DNA of 64,000 nt from Roseiarcus sp963776665 (GCA_963776665.1 CAVZNQ010000024.1:49334-113333), one strand, 5' to 3'; shown: positions 53,408 to 62,213, numbered from the stretch's first letter. The notes: generated by a model from the sequence alone, not told the origin. Numbers and translations: made by a program.

Positions 53408-54223
53408 TCAGGAGTTCCAGACCGGGCGCCGCTTGTCCAGGAAGGCGCCGAGGCCTTCGACCGAATCCGGCTCGGCGAGATTGTCGATCATCGCCAGCGA
53501 CGCCAGCGCGTAGGCCTCGTCCAGCGGCCGCTCGATCTGGGCGTAGAAGGCACGCTTTCCGATCGCGAGCGTCGGCGCCGAGTGGCTCGCGATTGTCCTC
53601 GCAAGCGCAAGGGCTTCCGCGAGCGCCCGGCCCTCGGGAACGACGCGGTTGACGAGGCCGAAGCGTTCGACCTCTTGCGCCGAGTAGAGGGCGCCGGTCA
53701 GCGCCATCTCCATCGCGTGTTTGCGCGACATCGCGCGCCCGACCGCCACCAACGGCGTCGAGCAGAAGAGCCCGTAGTTCACTCCGGACAGTCCGAAGCG
53801 CGCATGCTCCCCGGCAATCGCCAAATCGCAGGCGGCGACGAGCTGGCAACCCGCCGCGGTCGCAATGCCTTCGACTGCCGCGATGACCGGCATCGGCAGC
53901 GCCCCGACCCTCTGCATAAGTGTCGTGCAGCGGGCGAACAGTTCGACGTAGAAGTCGCGGCCTCGGTCGCAATCGTTGCGGTGCGCCTGCATCTCCCTGA
54001 GGTCGTGGCCGGCGCTCAGCGCCTGCCCGGCGCCGGCGAGCACGACGACGCGCGCCTTGTCGTCATTGGCGATGTCATCGAGCGCGGCAATAAAGGCCTC
54101 GAGCATGGCGAGGCTCAACGCATTGCGGTTCTGCGGAGTGTTCAAAGTCAAGGCGACGACGCCCTGGTCGTGGTCGAGGCGGAGAAGTTGCGGCGGGCGA
54201 ACCTCGGCGGGCGGGGCGGACAT
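53408..54223 (-). CDS. enoyl-CoA hydratase/isomerase family protein, ECHDC3-like
   Basis: 271 residues from ATG 54223 (AGGAAA upstream). Crotonase fold: QNRNALSLAMLEAFIAALDD, oxyanion-hole segment AGAGQALSAGHDLREM, AVEGIATAAGCQLVAACDLA. Where active hydratases carry the two catalytic Glu residues, this protein reads FGLSGVNYGLFCSTPLVAVG, with no Glu, matching the ECHDC3-like subgroup, which may lack hydratase activity. Acyl-CoA binding is still likely. No other beta-oxidation gene is adjacent. Confidence 0.85.
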   Translation of the reverse strand: MSAPPAEVRPPQLLRLDHDQGVVALTLNTPQNRNALSLAMLEAFIAALDDIANDDKARVVVLAGAGQALSAGHDLREMQAHRNDCDRGRDFYVELFARCTTLMQRVGALPMPVIAAVEGIATAAGCQLVAACDLAIAGEHARFGLSGVNYGLFCSTPLVAVGRAMSRKHAMEMALTGALYSAQEVERFGLVNRVVPEGRALAEALALARTIASHSAPTLAIGKRAFYAQIERPLDEAYALASLAMIDNLAEPDSVEGLGAFLDKRRPVWNS

Positions 54224-54510
54224 GGCGATTTCCTGAGCGGCTCGGGCAGGCGCGCGCAAGAATACGACGACTTTCGCATCGCGTCGATGCCAGCGGCAAT
54301 GACGCGGCGGTCCGGGAGAGGGGAGCGTGATGGTGTGATCCAGAACACAGCAGAGGGCCGAAACGGACGATACCGCTTCAGCGAGGCCGTACCGGCGCCG
54401 CGGCGCCAAGAGAGTCGCACGGCGTTTTGGTGGACTTGCGCCTGGCCCGCGGCTGGGTGTTGAACAACCGGGTTTGGAGTCGACGATCCTCGGGAATCGG
54501 AGCGGCGAAT

Positions 54511-56384
54511 ATGGCGGAAATCGTTGCTGATCCGCACGTCCATGGCGCGCTCGGACCTGAAACCGTCGTGGCGGCAGACGCTACCCGCAGCCATCCGGCC
54601 GACAAGGGGAAGCTGCGCGTCTTCATCTCCTATAGTCGCACCGAAAGCGATTTTGCCGACCAGCTGCAGGCCGCGCTTCAAACCTGTGGGTTCGAGTGCG
54701 TTATCGACCGGGAAGACATTTCGGGCGGGGAGGACTGGAAGACGCGTCTCGGCGCGCTCATCGCGGAGTCCGACACGGTCGTCTTTGTCCTTTCGCCCTC
54801 ATTCGGCGCGTTCGGAGATCTGCGCCTGGGAGGTCGGGCAGTCCGCTGAGCTCGGCAAGCGCATTCTCCCGGTGGTCTGCCGCCCGCTCGGAGACGCGAG
54901 TCCGCCGCCGAGGCTTCAGGGCCTCAACTACATCTTCTTCTATGCCGAGCCGGAGGCGCCCGGTTCGGGCTTCGGCCATGGCCTGAGGAGCCTTTCTGAG
55001 GCGCTCAACATCGATTTCGAGTGGCTCCGCGAGCATACGCGTTATCTCCAGCGCGCGAGCGAATGGAACGACGGCGGGCGGCCCTCGAACAGGCTGTTGA
55101 CGGGCAGCGACATCGCCGAAGCGAAGGCCTGGGAGGCGCGCCGGCCGAAAACCGCGCCTGAACCGACTGCGCTCCAGCTCGATTTCATCCGGGCGAGCGA
55201 GGCGGAGGCGGAGGCCCGCTCGAGCGCCGAGTTCCAACGGCTCAAGGCGATGCAGGAGGCCAACGAGCAGCGCGAGGCCGCGCTGCGCGAGAAGGAAGCG
55301 GCCGTCGAACAGGCGCAGGACGAGCAAAAGAGGCGCGCGCGAACCGAGAAGGCCAGGAACCTTCTCGTCGTTGTGTCCGTCGTCGTCGCCGCGGCGACCT
55401 TGCTGCTGGCGTGGTTTGCCCAGAACCAACGGAGCCACGCCGAAGCGCTTCTTACGAGCGCCAAGCCGATCGTGGCCGGGGCCCAATATCAGATGGATGA
55501 CGCTGGGCGCGCTGGCGCGTTCAAGTTCTTCGAGGAAGCGTCCGGATTCGGGGACGTGAATTCAACCGGTTACGTCGGCGTCAGCTATCGCAACGGCTGG
55601 GGCGCCCCGCATGACTACACGCAGGCCCTTCGCTTCCTGCAGAACGCCGCCCGTCAGGGCGATGCGAACGCGATGGACAACCTTGGCTCGATCTACGACA
55701 GCGGCGAAGCCGCTGACGCAGGGCGTCGCGCAGGATCTCGCCCAGGCGCGCGACTGGTACGAAAAGGCCGCCACCGCGGGCAACGTCAGCTCGATGGTCA
55801 ACCTCGGCCGGCTCTACGACATCGGCCGGGGCGTCGCGCGAGACTACGCGCAAGCGCGCAACTGGTACCTGAGCGCCGCGAAGAACGGCCAGCCCGAGGC
55901 GATGTTCGCTGTCGCCGCGCTCTATGAGACCGGGAAGGGCGTGGACGCCGACGCCGCCGCGGCGCGCGATTGGTACCAGCAGGCGGCCAAGGCGGGCCAC
56001 GCGGGGGCCATGGTCAGGCTCGGCGCGATCTACGAGCGCGGACGGGGCGTCCCAAAGGATTTTGCCCAGGCGGTCGAGTGGTATACCCGAGCCGCGAAGC
56101 AGGATGATCCGCAGGCGATGTTCCGCCTTGGCGCGTTCAGCGAAGAGGGGCGGGGGGTCGCGCAGGACTCTGCCGAGGCGATTTTTTGGTACGAGCGCGC
56201 GGCAGGCGCGCAACATCTCGGCGCGATGCGCAAGCTCGGCGCAGTTTACGAGGAAGGGGTGTTGGTGTCGCCGGATGCAGCCAAGGCGCGCTTCTGGCGC
56301 GAGGCGGCCGAGCGCGAGGCCAGCGCGCGAGCGGGCGGCGGCGTCGCGCCTGAAGAGAAAGGGCCGCCCGAGGGTGGCCCGTGA
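54511..56384 (+). pseudogene. TIR-coiled-coil-TM-Sel1 repeat protein, two frameshifts
   Basis: Start ATG 54511 (MAEIVADPHVHGALGPETVV). Extra bases near 54801 and 55711 break the frame; corrected length 623 residues. TIR domain (res ~35-165): LRVFISYSRTESDFADQLQA, VIDREDISGGEDWKTRLGAL, DTVVFVLSPSSARSEICAWE, LGKRILPVVCRPLGD; the Glu in CAWE is where NAD-cleaving TIRs have their catalytic Glu. Then NYIFFYAEPEAPGSGFG, a coiled coil (EANEQREAALREKEAAVEQA), one TM helix (LLVVVSVVVAAATLLLAWFA), and about seven Sel1 repeats (e.g. MVNLGRLYDIGRGVARDYAQ) to the C-terminus. Likely a membrane-anchored sensor or effector with Sel1 repeats outside. Lies just before aspS. Confidence 0.8.
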
Positions 56385-56545
56385 AGTTTGGGGCTAACGG
56401 CGTGACTATATGATAGCAGATCCGAGCCGGCCGTTTCGGCCCGGGTTTCGCCGACGCGCGGGGGCGCCGGACTTGCCGCTTTCCCGTAGGAACGAATTCA
56501 GTTAGGCAGCGCGCAACGCCGCTCAAAGCGAAAAAGACTGATTTC
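56385..56545. promoter_or_regulatory. likely aspS promoter region
   Basis: 161 bp between the TIR gene and aspS. It contains TTGGGG (56392-56397) and, 16 bp on, GACTATATGATAG (56404-56416), an acceptable -35/-10 pair. No ribosome-binding site beyond AAAAAG near the aspS ATG. Assignment is by eye only. Confidence 0.3.
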
Positions 56546-58366
56546 ATGCATCGCTACCGCACCCATACCTGCGGCGCCCTGACCCTCGCCGAGGATGGCG
56601 CCGACGTCCGGCTTTCTGGATGGTGCCATCGCATCCGCGATCACGGCGGACTGTTGTTCATCGACTTGCGCGACCATTACGGCCTCACCCAATGCGTCGT
56701 CGATCCGGAATCTCCCGCCTTTGCAGCGGCGGAGAAGCTGCGCTCAGAGTTCGTCATCCGGGTCGACGGCAAGGTGCGGAAGCGCCCGCCCGGCACCGAA
56801 AACCCCGAGATGCCGACCGGCCTCGTCGAGGTTTATGTGCGCGAGATCGAAGTCTTGGGGCCGGCGGGCGACCTGCCGCTGCCGGTGTTCGGCGACCAGC
56901 CCTATCCGGAGGATACGCGGCTCCGGTACCGCTTCCTCGACCTGCGCCGGGAGAAGCTGCATCAGAACATCATGCTGCGCGGACAAATCATCGATTCTCT
57001 GCGCAGGCGGATGAAAGGCCAGGGGTTCTTCGAGTTCCAGACGCCGATCCTGACCGCCTCGAGTCCGGAGGGCGCGCGCGACTTCCTCGTGCCCTCGCGC
57101 ATTCACCCGGGCAAGTTCTACGCCCTGCCTCAGGCGCCCCAGCAGTACAAGCAGCTCCTGATGATGGCCGGGTTCGACCGCTACTTCCAGATCGCGCCCT
57201 GTTTCCGTGACGAAGATCCGCGCGCCGATCGACTTCCAGGCGAATTCTACCAGCTCGATGTCGAGATGAGTTTTGTCGAGCAGGATGACGTCTTTGAGGC
57301 GATGGAGCCGGTCATACGGGGCGCGTTCGAGGAATTCTCCGGCGGCAAGTCGGTGACGCCGTCGCCATGGCGGCGGATTCCCTACACCGAGGCCATCCGG
57401 AAATACGGCTCCGACAAGCCGGACCTACGCAATCCGATCGTCATGCAAAATGTGTCCGAACATTTCCGCGGCTCTGGTTTCAAGGTCTTCGCGCGCCTGC
57501 TCGAAATCGAGAACAATGAGGTTTGGGCGATTCCGGCGCCTGGCGGCGGCCAGCGCACCTTCGCCGACCGGATGAATTCGTGGGCGCAGGGCGAGGGCCA
57601 ACCGGGGCTCGGCTACATGCTGTTCTTCGACCGCGCCAAGGACGAGACGATGCTCGCGGCCGATCCGAAGGCGACGGGTGTGGGCGCGCGGGGCCCGCTT
57701 GCGAACAACATCGGCCCGGAGCGTTCCGAGGCGATCCGGGCGGCGCTTGGGCTCAAGGCCGGGGACGCCGCTTTCTTCGTCGCGGGCGATCCTAGCAAGT
57801 TCGCCAAATTCGCCGGCCTCGCCCGCACGAAGGTCGGGCAGGAGCTCAAGTTGGTCGACGAAAACCGGTTCGAGTTCTGCTGGGTCGTCGACTTTCCGAT
57901 GTTCGAGTGGAACGAGGACGAGAAGAAGATCGACTTCTCGCACAATCCCTTCTCCATGCCGCAGGGCGGCCTCGAGGCGCTGAAAAGCATGGACCCGCTC
58001 GCGATCAAGGCCTTTCAGTACGACGTCGCCTGCAACGGCTACGAACTCGCCTCGGGCGGGATTCGCAACCATAAGCCCGAGGCGATGGTAAAGGCGTTCG
58101 AGATTGCCGGTTACGGCGAAGAGACGGTGGTAGAGCGCTTCGGCGGGATGTACCGCGCCTTCCACTATGGCGCTCCGCCACACGGCGGCATGGCGGCGGG
58201 CGTTGACCGCATCGTGATGCTGTTGGCCGGCGAACAGAACCTGCGCGAGGTGGCGCTTTTTCCGATGAACCAGCGCGCCGAGGACCTGCTCATGGGCGCG
58301 CCCTCGCCGGCGACGCCGAAGCAATTGCGCGAGCTCTCGATCCGGGTCGCGACGCCGGAGAAGTGA
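56546..58366 (+). CDS. aspS: aspartyl-tRNA synthetase
   Basis: 606 residues, bacterial-type AspRS. N-terminal OB anticodon-binding domain (LSGWCHRIRDHGGLLFIDLR, DHYGLTQCVVDP), class II motif 2 YFQIAPCFRDEDPRADRLPG, EFYQLDVEMSFVEQDDVFE, the GAD insertion domain (res ~290-420, FADRMNSWAQGEGQPGLGYM), and motif 3 HYGAPPHGGMAAGVDRIVML. Length matches the bacterial form (about 590-610). Charges tRNA-Asp (and tRNA-Asn if no AsnRS). tRNA-Pro follows 77 bp later. Confidence 0.97.
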   Translation: MHRYRTHTCGALTLAEDGADVRLSGWCHRIRDHGGLLFIDLRDHYGLTQCVVDPESPAFAAAEKLRSEFVIRVDGKVRKRPPGTENPEMPTGLVEVYVREIEVLGPAGDLPLPVFGDQPYPEDTRLRYRFLDLRREKLHQNIMLRGQIIDSLRRRMKGQGFFEFQTPILTASSPEGARDFLVPSRIHPGKFYALPQAPQQYKQLLMMAGFDRYFQIAPCFRDEDPRADRLPGEFYQLDVEMSFVEQDDVFEAMEPVIRGAFEEFSGGKSVTPSPWRRIPYTEAIRKYGSDKPDLRNPIVMQNVSEHFRGSGFKVFARLLEIENNEVWAIPAPGGGQRTFADRMNSWAQGEGQPGLGYMLFFDRAKDETMLAADPKATGVGARGPLANNIGPERSEAIRAALGLKAGDAAFFVAGDPSKFAKFAGLARTKVGQELKLVDENRFEFCWVVDFPMFEWNEDEKKIDFSHNPFSMPQGGLEALKSMDPLAIKAFQYDVACNGYELASGGIRNHKPEAMVKAFEIAGYGEETVVERFGGMYRAFHYGAPPHGGMAAGVDRIVMLLAGEQNLREVALFPMNQRAEDLLMGAPSPATPKQLRELSIRVATPEK

Positions 58367-58443
58367 GCCCCCGACGCTTTCCGGTCTCCCGTCTTGGGCT
58401 TGTCGATGTGCGGCGCCGCATGATAGCGAACCGGTTAGGATTT

Positions 58444-58520
58444 CGGGGTATAGCGCAGCCTGGTAGCGCGGAAGTTTTGGGTACTTCAGGTCGCAGGTTC
58501 AAATCCTGCTGCCCCGACCA
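58444..58520 (+). tRNA. tRNA-Pro (anticodon TGG)
   Basis: 77 nt with encoded CCA. Acceptor stem CGGGGTA/TGCCCCG, D-arm AGCGCAGCCTGGTAGCGC, anticodon stem GAAGT/ACTTC enclosing loop TTTGGGT with TGG as positions 34-36, T-arm GCAGGTTCAAATCCTGC, discriminator A and CCA (58518-58520). The DNA after it changes character, so it may be the attachment site of an integrated element. Confidence 0.95.
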
Positions 58521-58590
58521 TTCAACCAATTGAGAAACAAAGATAAGTACTGATCACCCTATTGCTGTGGCCGCCGACCTTAACTGCGCA

Positions 58591-58610
58591 AGTGACCACC
58601 GAGTGACCAC
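58591..58610. repeat. short tandem direct repeat after tRNA-Pro
   Basis: AGTGACCAC occurs twice, 58591-58599 and 58602-58610, separated by CG. It lies 70 bp beyond the tRNA 3' end, in the position where an integration core or arm site would lie. No second copy of the tRNA 3' end was found in the window. Confidence 0.3.
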
Positions 58611-58643
58611 AGCCCCAGTCGTGAAGCACAGTGGCCCGCTCGG

Positions 58644-59495
58644 CTAGCCCTCACCTTCTTGCCCCGCGCTGTTCGCTTGCGGAGCCCGCTTCCGGTCGCC
58701 GCTCTTATTAAGATCCAACCAGATTGCCTCCAAAAACCATTCCCTCGTTCCGTTGTCCGCCTCCTTCCATAGGCGACGCAGGGCAGTCGCTTTTTCCCAA
58801 GCCGTGCGAAGGATAGCCCGAGGGTCGTCCTCCTCCCTTTCGGAGCGCGCCGCCGCAGCCGCTTCGATGGCTACGTTCGCGGCTCTTCTTGGTTTTGGCG
58901 ACGCGGCAATGGCCTTTTGCTGATCGGGCGGTAGATCGGCCACTTTGGCAGCATCTTGTACGCCAATTCGCCCTCTTTTTACCGCCTCTCGCAATTCCGG
59001 TTCAGCTTTCTCCTTGACCTTGCGCGTGGCGTTAATCATTTCGCGGCTCACCACGCCGCCTGCCGCTTTGGCCAGTTCGCGGCTGGATGCCGTTTTGGGT
59101 TTCTGTGCTGACATTTTAATGTCAGATCGCACCGCCGGCTCGCCCAGCTCGTAATCCAAGTTGAAAACCTCAGCCTCAACCAAAGTGTCGGCAATGGCCT
59201 GCTTAGTCAGGTGCCGGCGTTTGAGATTGTGGGAAACCACAAACATCAAGGCTTCTTCCCGAGTGCCTTCAAATTCGACGTAGCGCGGCGTCAGACCCGC
59301 GCTTTCGCAGGCGGCCACGCGGTTGCGGCCGTCAAGGATCCGCCTCTCAAAAAGCACAATGGGATCGTGCAAGCCGTGCGCTCGAATGTCATCGGCGAGG
59401 CTCTGCAATTCGTCCTCGTCTGCCGACGGCATTAGGAGGCAGATTGGGTGAGGTTTGGGTCGCGCAAGCGGATCGTAGCTTGGTCTCAAATTCAT
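58644..59495 (-). CDS. ParB/RepB-like N-terminal domain protein
   Basis: 283 residues from ATG 59495. The ParB N-terminal nuclease-like domain (res 20-110) is clear: LQSLADDIRAHGLHDPIVLF, RRILDGRNRVAACESAGLTP, VSHNLKRRHLTKQAIADTL. A helical middle part (VVSREMINATRKVKEKAEPE, VQDAAKVADLPPDQQKAIA) resembles the DNA-binding segment of such proteins. The C-terminal ~50 residues are acidic and basic mixed. There is no ParA partner, so a chromosome-partition role is unlikely; single ParB-like proteins occur on mobile islands. Marks the region after tRNA-Pro as accessory. Confidence 0.8.
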   Translation of the reverse strand: MNLRPSYDPLARPKPHPICLLMPSADEDELQSLADDIRAHGLHDPIVLFERRILDGRNRVAACESAGLTPRYVEFEGTREEALMFVVSHNLKRRHLTKQAIADTLVEAEVFNLDYELGEPAVRSDIKMSAQKPKTASSRELAKAAGGVVSREMINATRKVKEKAEPELREAVKRGRIGVQDAAKVADLPPDQQKAIAASPKPRRAANVAIEAAAAARSEREEDDPRAILRTAWEKATALRRLWKEADNGTREWFLEAIWLDLNKSGDRKRAPQANSAGQEGEG

Positions 59496-59758
59496 CTTTG
59501 GCTCTGGGGGAGTTTGTTTGTCGGAGTTCGGTGATTCGTAGTCGGACAGACGCGGCTGTGCAACGCGAACGCCCCCACGACTACGCGCTTTCTTACCCTC
59601 CGCCGGCCGCAGGATGACAGTCGCTGTAGCTCCCCCACGCCCACCTGCATCAGCCGCGCCCGGAACTCCTGGTTAACGTGACCTATTCTGTCGGGATCGC
59701 CAAGCTAACGATGGGAGACTCCAGGATTTCTCACGTTGGCGTGAAAGGAAATCACACA

Positions 59759-59985
59759 ATGAGATGTTTCTTAACGCTTGCGTTGACGGTAACCGCTCTT
59801 GCGGCAGCGAACTTCGCAAAAGCGGTCGAAATCTTCGACTTCACTGGCACCACTAACTACGGGGAAGGAACCCTCCACTTCGGCGATGATGCTGCTCGGC
59901 TTCGCTGGGCTCGGCTTTGCCAGCTATCGATACGAGATAGCGGATTGCTCTCAGTCGCCGAATGCGGCTGTTGGCGAGCCTAGCA
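59759..59985 (+). pseudogene. miniature PEP-CTERM protein, frame broken
   Basis: ATG 59759 opens a signal peptide (MRCFLTLALTVTALAAANFA) and VEIFDFTGTTNYG. In the next frame, from about 59868, the sequence is EPSTSAMMLLGFAGLGFASY followed by R, a PEP-CTERM tail with Ser in place of Trp. The signal peptide and the sorting tail are nearly joined, leaving almost no middle domain. I infer a large internal deletion plus a frameshift. As it stands the reading frame ends at 59985 without using the tail. Confidence 0.5.
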
Positions 59986-60017
59986 TGGTTTGCAACGAGC
60001 CGTCCCATGCGGCCCAG

Positions 60018-60062
60018 AAAAAAGCCCCGCGAGCGTGCCAGGGAGGGCATACGCAGCGGGGC
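60018..60062 (-). terminator. intrinsic terminator after cspA
   Basis: Read on the minus strand: GCCCCGC (60062-60056) pairs with GCGGGGC (60030-60024), followed by TTTTTT (60023-60018). It lies about 130 bp after the cspA stop. Confidence 0.7.
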
Positions 60063-60193
60063 AAAGAGGCGCGCCCGGGCTGGGGGGGCAAAAAAGGCGC
60101 GCCAGACCAAACGAACGCGATCGTCGCCGGATTGTTCCCCCTCAAGCAAAAACGGCCGCTGAGTCGCCCCGGTCTAGGTTGCGGCGCGACCAA

Positions 60194-60403
60194 TCAGCCG
60201 GCTCGCAGATTTTCAGCCGACGACTTGCCGGTCCTTCGATCCGGGACGAGGTCATAAGAGACCTTCTGTCCCTCATTGAGGTTCTGCATCCCGGCGCGCT
60301 CGACGGCGCTGATATGCACGAAAACATCCTTGCTGCCGTCATCCGGCTGGATGAAGCCAAAGCCCTTCGTGGCGTTGAACCACTTCACTGTTCCTTGCGT
60401 CAT
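60194..60403 (-). CDS. cold-shock protein CspA family
   Basis: 69 residues from ATG 60403 (MTQGTVKWFNATKGFGFIQP). RNP1 KGFGFI and RNP2 VFVHIS are intact and the Arg/Lys tail is short (DRRTGKSSAENLRAG). Single-domain nucleic-acid chaperone. It has a 110-bp leader with a possible structured 5' region, common in csp genes. The nearest promoter is not obvious. It sits in the island-like region, so it may be a second copy in the genome. Confidence 0.93.
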   Translation of the reverse strand: MTQGTVKWFNATKGFGFIQPDDGSKDVFVHISAVERAGMQNLNEGQKVSYDLVPDRRTGKSSAENLRAG

Positions 60404-60673
60404 GAGACACTTCTTTCCAGTAGGCGAGAGAGATCGAGATTTTGGAAGAAGGTCGTCAGTCCGACGCGTAGCGCGCGAGGCCAAGTCGTCCGGCCGAAAC
60501 TCGATTGCGTACAAATAATCGGAGGAGACGATCTCGACAAGATCGGGGGGCTTGCGTGCGCTCGCCCCGCCGGCAATGGAGTTGAGCCGACCCGGCCACC
60601 GCCAGCCGCAGCGGAGGGGGGGTCAGTCACCACGGTCACGCCGCCGGGGCGGTGAACATGATCCGCTAACGGC

Positions 60674-60793
60674 TCAATTGGACGGCTTCCATTCCCGCGT
60701 GAGCCGTTGCGCCTCGGCAACCTGCTCGCGGGTCATCTTGGCGACCAGTCGGTCGCGGACTTCCGCGATGTGTGTTGGCTTGCCAAAGTCAAA
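60674..60793 (-). pseudogene. C-terminal remnant of a Sel1/TPR protein
   Basis: About 39 residues: FGKPTHIAEVRDRLVAKMTR then EQVAEAQRLTREWKPSN. The tail pattern RDRLAAKMT-x-EQ-x-AEAQRL-x-REW is typical of the ends of alphaproteobacterial Sel1/TPR-repeat proteins. Upstream the frame passes into Arg/Pro-rich noise overlapping the PEP-CTERM gene, so the rest of the gene is gone. Recognised from the motif only. Confidence 0.4.
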
Positions 60794-60834
60794 GCCCCAG
60801 CGAAGGCGCTGCTGGCGTGGCGAGGCCCGCCTGC

Positions 60835-61140
60835 CTACGCCAACGCGTTGCGTGTCTTGCGATAGCGGAGGAGGCCGAGGAGGCCGAGCAAGCCGAAGCC
60901 GAGCGCCATCATCGCCCACGTGGAAGACCCCACCCCGCCGCCGGAATTCAGTGATTGCGCAGATCTTGCCGGGCCATTGGATTCTTTTTCTCGACGTGCG
61001 CTGCCTATATGACCAAACTCAAAATCTTCGCTAACAAAAATAGTGTTCCTTCCTACGCTCGAAATATCCGAGACCGCCGCATGGGCGCTGACAAGAGCCG
61101 ATAGCAGCGCAATCGCCGCTGCGCACAAAGCGGTTTTCAT
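60835..61140 (-). CDS. small PEP-CTERM-like secreted protein
   Basis: 101 residues. Signal peptide MKTALCAAAIALLSALVSAH, a short mature part (SSVGRNTIFVSEDFEFGHIG), then GGGVGSSTWAMMALGFGLLG, a Leu-rich helix and RYRKTRNALA. The Pro-Glu-Pro triplet is lost (VGSS instead of PEPS) but STWAMM, helix and basic end remain. With only ~50 residues between the signals it may be a decayed or truncated member. Ribosome-binding site AGGCGGGGAAG-like about 6 bp upstream. Confidence 0.6.
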   Translation of the reverse strand: MKTALCAAAIALLSALVSAHAAVSDISSVGRNTIFVSEDFEFGHIGSARREKESNGPARSAQSLNSGGGVGSSTWAMMALGFGLLGLLGLLRYRKTRNALA

Positions 61141-61796
61141 TTTCCCCGCCTCTTCCCCGCCTCCCTGAAAGGCCCCGCGCCTTGCGATCCGCGCTTGCCA
61201 GCAGCAGGGCGCGGGGCAATCCGCCCAGCGTCGAGGGTCAAGGGGGTAACTTGCCGACGCGGGCTAATCGCGCGTCGCTAATGGGAGGGTACTGCGCGCG
61301 TGATCCACGACTTTACGGCTGCGGAAGGGCGACGCAACTAAGCCGATATGCGGAGGGTGTGCCGCCCGCCCCCTACCGTTGCGGGCAAAAGGAAGCGGGC
61401 GGCGAAGGCGCGTCGGAGTGATGGGGGTACCCTCCGAGCGCCCTCACGCCACGGGATAACGCGCGAAGTCTCCCTTTCGAACATCGTCCCAGCGGCGCAC
61501 GCCGAGATACGGACGGCATGCGACCCGCGCCTGCTTTTTCCAGCCAAAAGCCTGCCAATACGCGCCATCATGGGATTGACGCGCTTCGCCTCTCCCGCGT
61601 CGGGCGGCCCGCAGCGCCCCACCTGCTTTCCTCCAGCCCCTGCGCCGGGCGGCCTAACGGAACGAATGGCATGAATTAGCAGCCGCTTGGCGCGCACTAG
61701 CAAACAGCGACCGATCCGCTCGGCTATAGCCTGACTCGAAATTGGCGGACGCTCGAAAGGGCAATCCCGCCGGGGCTGTAGGAGCATCCCGCTCCT
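61141..61796. other. intergenic, nothing recognised
   Basis: 656 bp. ORFs on both strands here lack ribosome-binding sites and codon bias; a minus-strand ORF (61338-62015) is open mainly because of high GC. Small inverted repeats such as GCCCGC and GCGGGC occur but form no clear terminator. It may be a remnant of lost genes. Confidence 0.4.
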
Positions 61797-62213
61797 TTGA
61801 CACATAGGACAACGACCATCAAAAACCCAAACACCGTCTGGACGCCCAGCGTCCGCCGCTCCCTCTACGAGCAACTCGTCAATCGCTTCGGAGCCCATTC
61901 CACATGGGAGACGCCACGCTCGCCCGGCCACGGGCGGGACGAGGCCTTCGACGCCTTGTGCACCGACTACGCCAAGGCCATCGGAGCCCACTCCAGCGGC
62001 GCTGTCAAAATGCAAATCCTCTACGGAACCCCGAACGGGCTAACCCGCCGCAGCAACATCCAGCGGGGCCACATGGAAACCTACATCCTCAACTTGGCCG
62101 CGGCCTTCGAGATGGACTTCATCAAGGGCACGGACCTCGTCTTCCCGGGCTGGACGGAGGAAGTCATCGCCCACCGCACCCCGGGCGGCAACGAACTCGT
62201 CTTCCACCCATGA
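61797..62213 (+). CDS. hypothetical protein
   Basis: 138 residues from a TTG at 61797 (GGAGCATCCCGCTCC upstream); the coding character from about residue 10 on is good. WTPSVRRSLYEQLVNRFG, DEAFDALCTDYAKAIGAHSS, GAVKMQILYGTPNGLTRRSN, IQRGHMETYILNLAAAFEMD, FPGWTEEVIAHRTPGGNELV. Mixed alpha/beta, soluble, no signal peptide, no named family. A helix-turn-helix-like or mobile-element accessory role cannot be judged. It sits alone in the island. Confidence 0.5.
   Translation: MTHRTTTIKNPNTVWTPSVRRSLYEQLVNRFGAHSTWETPRSPGHGRDEAFDALCTDYAKAIGAHSSGAVKMQILYGTPNGLTRRSNIQRGHMETYILNLAAAFEMDFIKGTDLVFPGWTEEVIAHRTPGGNELVFHP

Noticed and set aside
58290..58529. Minus-strand ORF across tRNA-Pro
   Set aside because: It is the usual antisense translation of a tRNA gene, not a protein.
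61338..62015. 225-residue minus-strand ORF with CxxC-like pairs (CPMCQRSG)
   Set aside because: Weak codon bias and it overlaps the better plus-strand gene at 61797; the Cys spacing alone is not enough.
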